A stretch of DNA of 23,562 bases, from positions 1 through 23,562 of the forward strand of contig DATMRF010000151.1 of NCBI GenBank assembly GCA_035566435.1, in the 5' to 3' direction. The DNA is from DATMRF01 sp035566435 (GTDB lineage Bacteria > Verrucomicrobiota > Verrucomicrobiia > Limisphaerales > UBA8199). Below the pieces are notes generated by a model. The model ran no database searches. It was not told the DNA's origin and worked only from the letters and a program-made list of their open reading frames with translations. Shown one piece after another: positions 7,195-14,275 of this stretch (position 1 is the stretch's first letter; each line of letters opens with the position of its first letter). Made by a program: the position numbers and the translations under genes.

Positions 7195-8637
7195 ATGTCG
7201 ATTCTGAAGTTTGTTTTTATCCTGTTTGAGGTGCTGCTGCTCTTCAACTTGCTCATTTTTGTGCATGAGCTCGGGCATTTCCTGGCGGCACGCTGGCGTG
7301 GGCTTAAAGTTGATCGGTTTGCGATCTGGTTCGGCAAGCCGATTTGGAAGAAGAAAATCAACGGCGTGGAATACGCGCTGGGCACGATTCCGGCGGGCGG
7401 TTATGTGTCGTTGCCGCAGATGGCAACGATGGAGGCCATCGAGGGCAAAGGCGAAAGCGCCGGCCAACCCCTGCCGCCCATCTCGGCGGTGGACAAAATT
7501 ATCGTCGCGGTCGCCGGGCCGCTCTTTAGTTTCCTTTTGGCCGGGGCGTTTGCGGTTGTGGTCTTCGTTGTGGGCCGGCCCGTCAACGACGACGATAACT
7601 CGACAACGGTTGGCTGGGTCGTGCCTTCTTACACGCAGGATGGGCAGACGTTTGAGGGTCCCGCATGGAAGGCCGGTTTGCGGCCGGGAGACAAGATTAT
7701 TGAAATTGACGGCCACCCGGTCAAGTGTTTCGCTCCCCCCTCTCAGGACAGTGTCACCTGGCGAATTATCACAAGCAAGGAGACAGCAATCTCAATCAAA
7801 TACCGGCGCGAGGGCACAAACTATCTGACACAAGCGGTACCCTATAAGCGCCCGACCCAGTGGTACGAGAGAAAGGCGTTGCGTCAACTGCTTATTGGGC
7901 GGGCCATCGAGCCGATCATCGGCGGTGTGGTCACGAACAGCCCTGCGGCCACCGCGGGGCTGCGGAGGGGAGACGAAGTTCTGGACCTGAATCACAAGAA
8001 AATCTACAGCTTTGATCCTGTCTTTTACGAGGAAGCTTCAATGACCAATGGGGCGATTAAACCTGCAACCTTCACTATCCGCCGGGGAACAGAAGTGTTT
8101 GACCGCGACTTGCTTGCCGAGAAGCCGCAAAAGCCTGCCCAAAGCGGGCCCTCCTTTGGGATTATCTGGCAGGTTAACACCAATATCACCCTGGAACATC
8201 CCAATCCCATTTCCCAGATCCAGGAAGGCGTGGGCCAAATCGTCGCGACGCTCGGAGCTGTCTTTTCGCATAAGAGCGACATCGGCCTGCAGCAGCTCGG
8301 CGGGGCGGTGATGATTGTTCGTTTGTACAGTAATCTTTTTCAGAGTCCGCACGGCTGGCGACTGGTGCTCTGGTGGAGCGTCGTGATCAACGTCAACCTC
8401 GCTTTGCTGAACCTGCTGCCGTTCCCAGTCCTGGACGGCGGCCATATCGCTTTGGCCTTGTTCGAAGCGGTTCGCCGACGGCCGGTCAGCGCCACCGTCC
8501 TGCAGTACCTCCAGACCGCGTGCGCGGTCGTTCTGATCGGCTTCATGCTGTTCCTGGCTTTTTACGATACCGGTGACTGGGTACGCAGCGCCCGCCGAGA
8601 CCGGGAGGAGCCGATGGTGTTTGCGCCGAAGAATTGA
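7195..8637 (+). CDS. rseP: Site-2 intramembrane zinc metalloprotease, RseP-like
   Basis: A polytopic inner-membrane protease of the S2P family; relatives cleave anti-sigma factors and remnant signal peptides within the membrane. It has 480 residues. The first membrane segment carries the zinc motif HELGH (24-28). Two PDZ-like domains follow at about 135-210 (AGLRPGDKIIEIDG) and 245-315 (AGLRRGDEVLDLN). The third zinc ligand lies in NLLPFPVLDGGH (Asp414), and further C-terminal hydrophobic segments complete the core. Two PDZ domains are as in E. coli RseP. No anti-sigma gene is nearby, so the substrate is unknown. It ends 2 nt before the ispG ATG, indicating an operon with tight coupling. The position downstream of dxr matches many bacteria. 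Confidence 0.94.
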   Translation: MSILKFVFILFEVLLLFNLLIFVHELGHFLAARWRGLKVDRFAIWFGKPIWKKKINGVEYALGTIPAGGYVSLPQMATMEAIEGKGESAGQPLPPISAVDKIIVAVAGPLFSFLLAGAFAVVVFVVGRPVNDDDNSTTVGWVVPSYTQDGQTFEGPAWKAGLRPGDKIIEIDGHPVKCFAPPSQDSVTWRIITSKETAISIKYRREGTNYLTQAVPYKRPTQWYERKALRQLLIGRAIEPIIGGVVTNSPAATAGLRRGDEVLDLNHKKIYSFDPVFYEEASMTNGAIKPATFTIRRGTEVFDRDLLAEKPQKPAQSGPSFGIIWQVNTNITLEHPNPISQIQEGVGQIVATLGAVFSHKSDIGLQQLGGAVMIVRLYSNLFQSPHGWRLVLWWSVVINVNLALLNLLPFPVLDGGHIALALFEAVRRRPVSATVLQYLQTACAVVLIGFMLFLAFYDTGDWVRSARRDREEPMVFAPKN

Positions 8638-8639
8638 CT

Positions 8640-10433
8640 ATGCGTTATTGCGAGTCGCCGTTCGTCTATAAGCGCCGTCTGACCCGCGAAGTCATTGTCG
8701 GCGATCCTTCCCGCGGCGGAGTCATCATCGGTGGCGACCACCCGGTCGTGATGCAGTCGATGCTCACGTGCGACACGATGGACACGGGAGAATGCGTCAA
8801 GCAAACCCTCGACCTCGTCGCCGTTGGCTGCCAAATCGTCCGCATCACGGCGCCCACCGTCAAAGACGCGGCGAACCTCAAGAACATCGTTACCGAGCTG
8901 CACGGCCGCGGTTGCCTGGTTCCGATCGTCGCGGATATCCATTTCAAGCCCGATGCCGCGATGGAGGCGGCCAAGTGGGTCGAGATGATCCGCGTCAATC
9001 CAGGCAATTATGCGGACTCCAAGAAGTTCGCGATCAAGGAGTACTCCGACGAGCAATATGCCGCCGAGTTGCGGCGCATCGAGGAGAAGTTCACCCCGCT
9101 GGTGAAGCTGTGCAAGGAAATGGGCCGCGCGATGCGAATCGGCACCAACCACGGTTCGCTCAGCGACCGTATCATGAACCGATTTGGCGATTCGCCGCTG
9201 GGCATGGTCGAGAGCGCGCTCGAGTTTGCCCGGATTGCGCGAAAGAACGATTTCCGCAATTTCAAGTTCTCGATGAAGTCCAGCAATCCCAAGGTCATGA
9301 TCGAGTGCTACCGGTTGCTGGTCGCCCGCCTCGAACAGGAGGGCCCGGATTGGAACTACCCTATCCACCTCGGCGTCACCGAGGCCGGCGAGGGTGAAGA
9401 TGGGCGGATCAAGAGCGCGATCGGTATTGGCTCGCTGCTCTGCGACGGGCTTGGTGACACCATTCGCGTTTCCTTGACTGAGGATTCCCCGCGCGAGATC
9501 GAGGTCTGCCGAGATTTGCTGGCCGAGGTGCCGAAGCTCGCCAACCTTCGACCGGCGACCTTCAACGCTCAACCTTCGTTCGATCCTTTCACCTTCACCC
9601 GCCGCTCCACTCCCGAGGTCGCGCTGACCGAAGGCGTGAAGTGCGGCGGCGAGCAAACCGTGCGCGTGGTCGTGACGCGGGCAACCTGGGAGAAAGTCGC
9701 GCCCAGGCTTAGTCCCAAGGCGGATGTCAAACCCGAGGCGGTTTACGAGGACCTTAACGTCCAGGAAATCGACCCCACGAACGATTTCGAGGTGAGCTGT
9801 GAAACCCAGCTCGTGACGGTCAAAGACGGCCTCGCCCTGCCGGCGATCACCGCCTTCCGCTTGCTCGCGGCGAAACTAAAACGCCTCGGCCGCAACAACC
9901 CAATCCTGCTGAAGGATTGCCTTGGTTTCCAGGCCGCGCCGATCGAGCCGAAAATCGCCCTGTTGCGCGCTTCGGTTGTTATCGGCTCATTACTCGCCGA
10001 CGGGATAGGCGACGCGATCCTGGTGCGGGGCGAATCCGGCGCGGGCCAATCCTTACTTCTGGCGTTCAATATCCTGCAAGCTGCGGGCTGCCGCTCTTTC
10101 AAGACCGATTACGTCGCCTGTCCGTCGTGCGGTCGCACGCTTTTCAACCTCCAAACTGTCACCGCCCGCATCAAGAGCCGAACCGAGCATCTCAAAGGGG
10201 TAAAGGTTGCGATCATGGGTTGCATCGTGAACGGGCCAGGCGAGATGGCGGATGCGGATTTCGGCTACGTCGGCGGCGCGCCCGGCAAAATCAATCTCTA
10301 CGTCGGCAAGGTGCCGATCAAGTTCAACATTCCAGAGGCCGAAGCCGTGGAGCGCCTGGTCGATCTCATTAAGGAACACGGGAAGTGGGCCGAACCGGAA
10401 GCGAAGGCGCAGGCTGAGCTGGCGGCACGCTAG
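8640..10433 (+). CDS. ispG: 4-hydroxy-3-methylbut-2-enyl diphosphate synthase, long (insertion-domain) form
   Basis: Penultimate MEP-pathway enzyme: it converts MEcPP to HMBPP with a [4Fe-4S] cluster. The protein has 597 residues, far longer than the roughly 370 of E. coli IspG. The long form, with an extra domain between the TIM barrel and the cluster domain, is known from plants, Chlamydiae, Bacteroidetes and related bacteria. The TIM barrel occupies about the first 290 residues (VMQSMLTCDTMD, ADIHFKPDAAM, RIGTNHGSL, LGVTEAGEGEDG). The C-terminal cluster ligands are Cys494 and Cys497 in CPSCGR, Cys528 in MGCIVNGPGE, and Glu535. I chose the ATG at 8640; a TTG at 8634 overlapping the rseP stop is the alternative and adds two residues. 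Confidence 0.95.
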   Translation: MRYCESPFVYKRRLTREVIVGDPSRGGVIIGGDHPVVMQSMLTCDTMDTGECVKQTLDLVAVGCQIVRITAPTVKDAANLKNIVTELHGRGCLVPIVADIHFKPDAAMEAAKWVEMIRVNPGNYADSKKFAIKEYSDEQYAAELRRIEEKFTPLVKLCKEMGRAMRIGTNHGSLSDRIMNRFGDSPLGMVESALEFARIARKNDFRNFKFSMKSSNPKVMIECYRLLVARLEQEGPDWNYPIHLGVTEAGEGEDGRIKSAIGIGSLLCDGLGDTIRVSLTEDSPREIEVCRDLLAEVPKLANLRPATFNAQPSFDPFTFTRRSTPEVALTEGVKCGGEQTVRVVVTRATWEKVAPRLSPKADVKPEAVYEDLNVQEIDPTNDFEVSCETQLVTVKDGLALPAITAFRLLAAKLKRLGRNNPILLKDCLGFQAAPIEPKIALLRASVVIGSLLADGIGDAILVRGESGAGQSLLLAFNILQAAGCRSFKTDYVACPSCGRTLFNLQTVTARIKSRTEHLKGVKVAIMGCIVNGPGEMADADFGYVGGAPGKINLYVGKVPIKFNIPEAEAVERLVDLIKEHGKWAEPEAKAQAELAAR

Positions 10434-10453
10434 CCCGGAGCGCTGGCATGTTG

Positions 10454-10530
10454 CCGGGGCGGGGACGGCCGCGTCCCCGTAGAATGTCGGTCACCAGAGA
10501 TCGCGGGAGACGTGGCTGTCCCTGCCTCGG
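10454..10530. repeat. Degenerate paired palindrome between convergent ispG and recO
   Basis: Arms 10454-10479 and 10505-10530 are inverted copies of about 26 nt with six to seven mismatches. The left arm contains a perfect 7-bp hairpin (GGGGACG/CGTCCCC with loop GCCG, 10461-10478). It shares its core with the element at 2030-2108. It occupies nearly the whole 98-bp gap between two convergent genes, so it may act as a bidirectional transcription barrier; no T-run follows either stem. Confidence 0.6.
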
Positions 10531-10531
10531 C

Positions 10532-11221
10532 TCAGGGCCCCACCGCCCGCTCGACCAGCGAGGAGGTGCTTTCCCAATCCGGTTGCTGCAGCGCGAGGTT
10601 CCGGCCTTTGGGCACCTTACCCAGGTGATAGGTCAAAAAATCCAGCAGAAACGGCCCCAGCGACTTGACCTGCATTTCGCTGGGTTTGAGGCGGGCGATG
10701 AGGGGCCAATCTCCATCCGTCAGAGTCCGTAGGATCTGTTTGGTGCCCGCATTCAATTCACTTCGCTCGTAATTCGGTTGCATGCCAAGTTCCTTGAGGA
10801 GCTTGAGCTCGAAAGCAAAAACCGTTTCCGGTCGCGTTAGCCCTTCTGCCAGCCGGTTCAATAACCCCATGAGCAGCTCGAACACCGCGGGCAGTGGGGT
10901 CTCGGTTTCGGTTGATTGTTCAACGAGTGCCGCGCAATAGGCCGCCTGCTGGAGCGCGGACAGTTCTCGCCGCAAACCACGGTGGGTTTCTCGCAGGTTG
11001 ACCTCGCGCAAGGTGTGCAGTTCCGAGCGCCGGCTGCGCGCAAAACTGAAATCAGCCAGGTAGAACAAGTCGAGCTTTCCGCGCAAAGGGGACTTAGGCC
11101 GACGGGCGCCTTTTGCCACCGTCGCCAGCCGACCGAGATTCGGCGTCAGCCACTGCACGATGAGGCTGGTCTCGGTGAGGGGGCGCGTGCGCAAGACCAG
11201 GCCGGTAGCGGTTTCAATCAT
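10532..11221 (-). CDS. recO: DNA repair protein RecO
   Basis: RecO helps RecR load RecA onto SSB-coated single-stranded DNA in gap repair. The 229 residues fit the family (about 240). The N-terminal OB-fold contains ATGLVLRTRPLTETSLIVQWLTPNLGRLATVAKGARRPKSP, and the rest is helical with the conserved FELKLLKELGMQPNY segment. The C-terminal zinc-binding cysteines found in Deinococcus-type RecO are absent (the equivalent region reads LNAGTKQIL), as in the E. coli protein. The ATG at 11221 overlaps the end of the upstream DUF502 gene by 8 nt, implying translational coupling. It converges on ispG across a palindromic element. Confidence 0.93.
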   Translation of the reverse strand: MIETATGLVLRTRPLTETSLIVQWLTPNLGRLATVAKGARRPKSPLRGKLDLFYLADFSFARSRRSELHTLREVNLRETHRGLRRELSALQQAAYCAALVEQSTETETPLPAVFELLMGLLNRLAEGLTRPETVFAFELKLLKELGMQPNYERSELNAGTKQILRTLTDGDWPLIARLKPSEMQVKSLGPFLLDFLTYHLGKVPKGRNLALQQPDWESTSSLVERAVGP

Positions 11222-11915
11222 GGCTGGCAGGAATCAAAATAGGCGCGGGCGCCTCAAGCTTCCTCGCTGAGGCCGGCGTGTACTCCGGCAGGATCGACCC
11301 CAGGCTGACGATATATTTGATGCCATCGGGAACCGACATTTCCAGTTTCGTGACTTTTTCTTCCGGGACCAGCAGCAGAAAGCCTCCAGTCGGGTTTGGC
11401 GTAGTGGGCACGAACACGCACACGACCTTTTGGTTGAGCTTAGCCTGCGCCTCCGGATGCTGCTCGCTAGTGATAAAACCGATGGAATAGACGCCGGGCC
11501 GCGGAAACTCGACGAGCACCACCGTCCGAAAGGCATTTTTGTTGCTCGAAGAAAAGGCCTCGTTGACTTGTTTGATCGCACTGTAGATTTTGTTCAGCAG
11601 CGGCACGCGCAACATCGTCGAGTCCACCCATTGGATCATCTGTTTTCCGAAATAATAGCGCGCCAGCAGGCCAACGATCGTGATCAGGCAAATCGCGAGG
11701 GCGAGCGCCACTACGCTCCAGTACCAGTGCATCCGGCCGGCTCCCTGGTCGTGATGGGTCAAAGTGCGCGGCAGGAAGATTAGCAGCGTGTCGGTGATGT
11801 TCGCCACCGTACCGAACAGCCAGCCCAGCACTGCAATCGAAATGACACCCGGCAGGACGATCGCCAAGCCTGCCCAAAAGTTTGCCTGCCACCGCGCAAA
11901 GAGGCTTTTGTTCAC
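11214..11915 (-). CDS. DUF502 family membrane protein
   Basis: A 233-residue inner-membrane protein with two hydrophobic segments (about 13-36 and 64-86), the first preceded by a basic N-terminus. The soluble part has the features of DUF502: a QMIQWVDSTMLRVPLLNKIYSAIKQVNEAF segment, FPRPGVYSIGFIT, VFVPTTPNPTGGFLLLVPEEKV, and the terminal MSVPDGIKYIVSLG. The molecular function of the family is not established. The gene overlaps recO by 8 nt and is probably cotranscribed with it. Confidence 0.9.
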   Translation of the reverse strand: MNKSLFARWQANFWAGLAIVLPGVISIAVLGWLFGTVANITDTLLIFLPRTLTHHDQGAGRMHWYWSVVALALAICLITIVGLLARYYFGKQMIQWVDSTMLRVPLLNKIYSAIKQVNEAFSSSNKNAFRTVVLVEFPRPGVYSIGFITSEQHPEAQAKLNQKVVCVFVPTTPNPTGGFLLLVPEEKVTKLEMSVPDGIKYIVSLGSILPEYTPASARKLEAPAPILIPASHD

Positions 11916-12075
11916 CCCGCCAATCTAGGCGGGCGACCTGCTTTCCTCAAGGCAAAGCGGGAGTCCGCTGTCGCATATAGCTGTTTCCCCCATGCTCTAT
12001 CAGGGTTTGATGAACCCGCGGTGCGTCAAAAGCAAGCGTGACCCAAAGAGCACGCGTTTCGCTGCTCTTCGCCGC

Positions 12076-12104
12076 TCGACTCTGCGACGGTAAGTGTGTA
12101 TGTT
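12076..12104 (+). promoter_or_regulatory. Possible promoter for maf
   Basis: TCGACT (12076-12081), a 17-nt spacer and TATGTT (12099-12104), each four of six to consensus, lie 56 nt before the maf ATG. The rest of the 244-bp gap between the divergent DUF502 and maf genes shows no other clear signal. Confidence 0.3.
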
Positions 12105-12159
12105 ACAGTAGCTTTTGGCTGAGCGGCTGTTCCCGGTAACAATTCAATTTTGAATCTTC

Positions 12160-12732
12160 ATGAACCTGCCGTCGATGATCCTGGCCTCCGGCTCGCCGAG
12201 GCGCCTGGAATTGCTGCGTCAACTCGGGGTGGAATTCAAAGTGGTGCCCAGCGATGCGCCGGAGCTCCAACACGACCAACTGACTGGCTGGGAGGTCTCC
12301 CAGATCAACGCCTATCGGAAAGCGCGCACGGTGGCTAAAAAGTTCCCCGACACCTTGGTGCTGGGAGCCGATACCGTGGTGCTGCTGGACAGCCGGCTGT
12401 ATGGGAAGCCGAGGAACCTGGAAGATGCCTACGAGATGCTGGAGCAACTCGAAGGCCGCACCCACGAGGTCGTTACCGCCATTTGCCTGTTGCATTTGCG
12501 TGAGCACCGGCAAAAGGTCTTTGCCGAAACCACCGCCGTTACCTTCCGTCCTTTGGATGCGGTCAAGATCCGCCGTTACCTGACCCGCGTAAACCCGCTC
12601 GACAAAGCGGGCGCGTACGCCATCCAGGAGGAAGGTGACCTGCTGGTCGAGCAAATCTCCGGCTCCTACACCAACGTAGTGGGCCTGCCGGTGGAGCGTT
12701 TGGCCGCCGAGCTGCAGACGTGGGGTGCCTGA
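12160..12732 (+). CDS. maf: Maf-type nucleoside triphosphate pyrophosphatase
   Basis: Maf proteins hydrolyse non-canonical or modified NTPs (dTTP/UTP in the YhdE subgroup) to the monophosphate, and are linked to cell-division arrest in some bacteria. The 190 residues match family length. Motifs in order: LASGSPRRLELL (8-19), VLGADTVVLLD with catalytic Asp71, GKPR with Lys83, the FRPL stretch, DKAGAYAIQE, and ISGSYTNVVGLPVE. The DTVV and DKAGAYAIQ sequences favour the YhdE-like subgroup. The start at 12160 has no clear ribosome binding site; a second ATG five codons later is possible. It is transcribed alone, convergent with the M20 peptidase gene 25 bp away. Confidence 0.94.
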   Translation: MNLPSMILASGSPRRLELLRQLGVEFKVVPSDAPELQHDQLTGWEVSQINAYRKARTVAKKFPDTLVLGADTVVLLDSRLYGKPRNLEDAYEMLEQLEGRTHEVVTAICLLHLREHRQKVFAETTAVTFRPLDAVKIRRYLTRVNPLDKAGAYAIQEEGDLLVEQISGSYTNVVGLPVERLAAELQTWGA

Positions 12733-12740
12733 CTAGCCGA

Positions 12741-12761
12741 GCATCACGTTTCACGCTTCAC
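12741..12761 (+). repeat. GTTTCAC-type heptads downstream of the M20 gene
   Basis: Three consecutive heptads, GCATCAC, GTTTCAC and GCTTCAC, lie between maf and the M20 peptidase gene. They include the stop codon of the latter (12758-12760, minus strand). The same heptad type is found on the other side of the gene at 14177-14234. Confidence 0.6.
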
Positions 12762-14137
12762 TTCCCCCCGCTCAGCTCCTGCCACAAATACGCGCTCATC
12801 AACTGCCCCTTTTCGAAGCAGTCGAGGTTGAACTTTTCGTTCGGAGAGTGGGCATTATCGTCCGGCAGCGCCAGGCCGAGCATCAGGGCATCGGCCTTTA
12901 GGATTTTCTTGAAATCGTTTACGATCGGAATGGACCCGCCTTCGCGCATCAAGACCGGTTCGCAGCCAAACGCGGTTTTCAAGGCGCGCAACGCGGCCTG
13001 CGCCCGGGCACTGGTTGGAGAGACAAGGTAGGGCATTCCGCCGTGACCCCCGACGATTTCCATCCGCACGCTCGGCGGGCACAACTTTTGCAGATGCCGC
13101 CGGACCAGGTGGCTGATGCGGTCTGGGGTCTGGTTCGGCACCAGGCGGGCAGTAAGTTTGACTCGTGCCCAGGCGGGTACTATCGTTTTGCTGCCCTCGC
13201 CCTGGTAACCGCTGGTCAGCCCATTGATTTCGAGAGTCGGGCGCGCGGAACGCTGTTCGATCGGCGTATAGCCACGCTCGCCGAACAACTTGGGCACCCC
13301 GAGGAACTTCCGGTACGCTTGTTCCTTGAACGGCAACCGCTTGAACTCTTTGCGCTCGTACGCAGAAAGCAGCTGCACGTCATTATAGAAGCCTGGAATC
13401 GCCACTCGGCCTTTCGCATCTCGCAATTGGGCCAGGATTTGGCATAGCGCCATCGCTGGATTATCCACCGTTCCGCCAAAGATCCCCGAGTGTAGGTCCC
13501 GAGCGGGGCCACGAACGGTGACCTCAAACGCCGTGATGCCCCGGAGCGCATACGTCAACGCTGGATGCTTGGGGGAGGGCATCCCCGTGTCGGAAATGAC
13601 GATCGCGAGGCACGCCAGCTCGGAGCGATGCTCCTTTAGGAATTCAGCAAGGTTTTTGCTGCCGACTTCTTCTTCGCCTTCGATCACGAATGTGATGTCG
13701 CAAGGCAAGTCAGTTCCAGTCTTGAGGTAAGCTTCTACCGCTTTGAGGTGAGCCAGGTTCTGGCCTTTGTTGTCCGTTGACCCGCGCGCAAACAGCGAGC
13801 GGCCTTCGATGCGCGGCTCGAACGGCGGCGATTTCCACAACTCGAACGGTTCGGGCGGTTGAACATCGTAGTGGCCATAGACAACAAAGTGAGGGCGGCG
13901 CTGCCCGTTGGTGCGAGCCGGCGGCGTTTTCGCGATGACCACGGGATTCCCCTCGGTCGGACAGAGTCGTGCTTCCAGACCCAGTCCTTGGCAATGTTTC
14001 ACCAGCCATTCGGCGCAGTTATGCAGATCCTGCCGGTGCTGCGGCTGGGCCGAAACGCTGGGGAAACGAATGTAGTCGCAGAGCTCGTTAATGAACCGCG
14101 ACTGGTTTTCGCGGAGGTAGTCGAGGATGGGTTGCAT
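12758..14137 (-). CDS. M20-family metallopeptidase (dipeptidase-type)
   Basis: A cytoplasmic di-zinc peptidase-like protein of 459 residues, similar to the carnosinase/CNDP branch of M20. Metal and catalytic residues are visible: GHYDVQPP (His89, Asp91), RGSTDNKGQ (bridging Asp122), EGEEEVGS (general base Glu156 and ligand Glu157), SDTG (Asp183) and the C-terminal AHSPNEKF histidine. The dimerisation-lid segment RDLHSGIFGG and the REGGSIPI loop are conserved. Substrates in this family are di- or tripeptides or amidated amino acids, and the exact one cannot be read from the sequence. The ATG at 14137 gives a normal N-terminus. Heptad repeats flank the gene on both sides, and its stop codon lies inside one array. 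Confidence 0.92.
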   Translation of the reverse strand: MQPILDYLRENQSRFINELCDYIRFPSVSAQPQHRQDLHNCAEWLVKHCQGLGLEARLCPTEGNPVVIAKTPPARTNGQRRPHFVVYGHYDVQPPEPFELWKSPPFEPRIEGRSLFARGSTDNKGQNLAHLKAVEAYLKTGTDLPCDITFVIEGEEEVGSKNLAEFLKEHRSELACLAIVISDTGMPSPKHPALTYALRGITAFEVTVRGPARDLHSGIFGGTVDNPAMALCQILAQLRDAKGRVAIPGFYNDVQLLSAYERKEFKRLPFKEQAYRKFLGVPKLFGERGYTPIEQRSARPTLEINGLTSGYQGEGSKTIVPAWARVKLTARLVPNQTPDRISHLVRRHLQKLCPPSVRMEIVGGHGGMPYLVSPTSARAQAALRALKTAFGCEPVLMREGGSIPIVNDFKKILKADALMLGLALPDDNAHSPNEKFNLDCFEKGQLMSAYLWQELSGGK

Positions 14138-14176
14138 GGTGCGGGCGAGTGTTCAGTGAGAGCTGTCATGCGTCAA

Positions 14177-14234
14177 GTTTCACGTGCCGAGTTCACCTTT
14201 CGCGTTTCACCTCTCACGTTTCACGAATCACTCA
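14177..14234 (+). repeat. GTTTCAC-type heptad array upstream of the M20 gene
   Basis: GTTTCAC occurs at 14177, 14204 and 14218, with a one-base-shorter GTTCAC at 14191. The period is therefore 14, 13 and 14 nt, which is two heptads, with TCAC-ending heptads between the later copies. The array occupies most of the gap between the M20 gene and the AsmA-like gene and matches the short array at 12741-12761 in sequence and orientation. Confidence 0.65.
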
Positions 14235-14275
14235 CCTAACACCTGTCCCCTGACGTCCGCCCTCGGTCACGCCAC

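Noticed and set aside
14177..14234. CRISPR-like array
   Set aside because: Units are 7 or 14 nt without spacers of normal length, and no cas gene is present.
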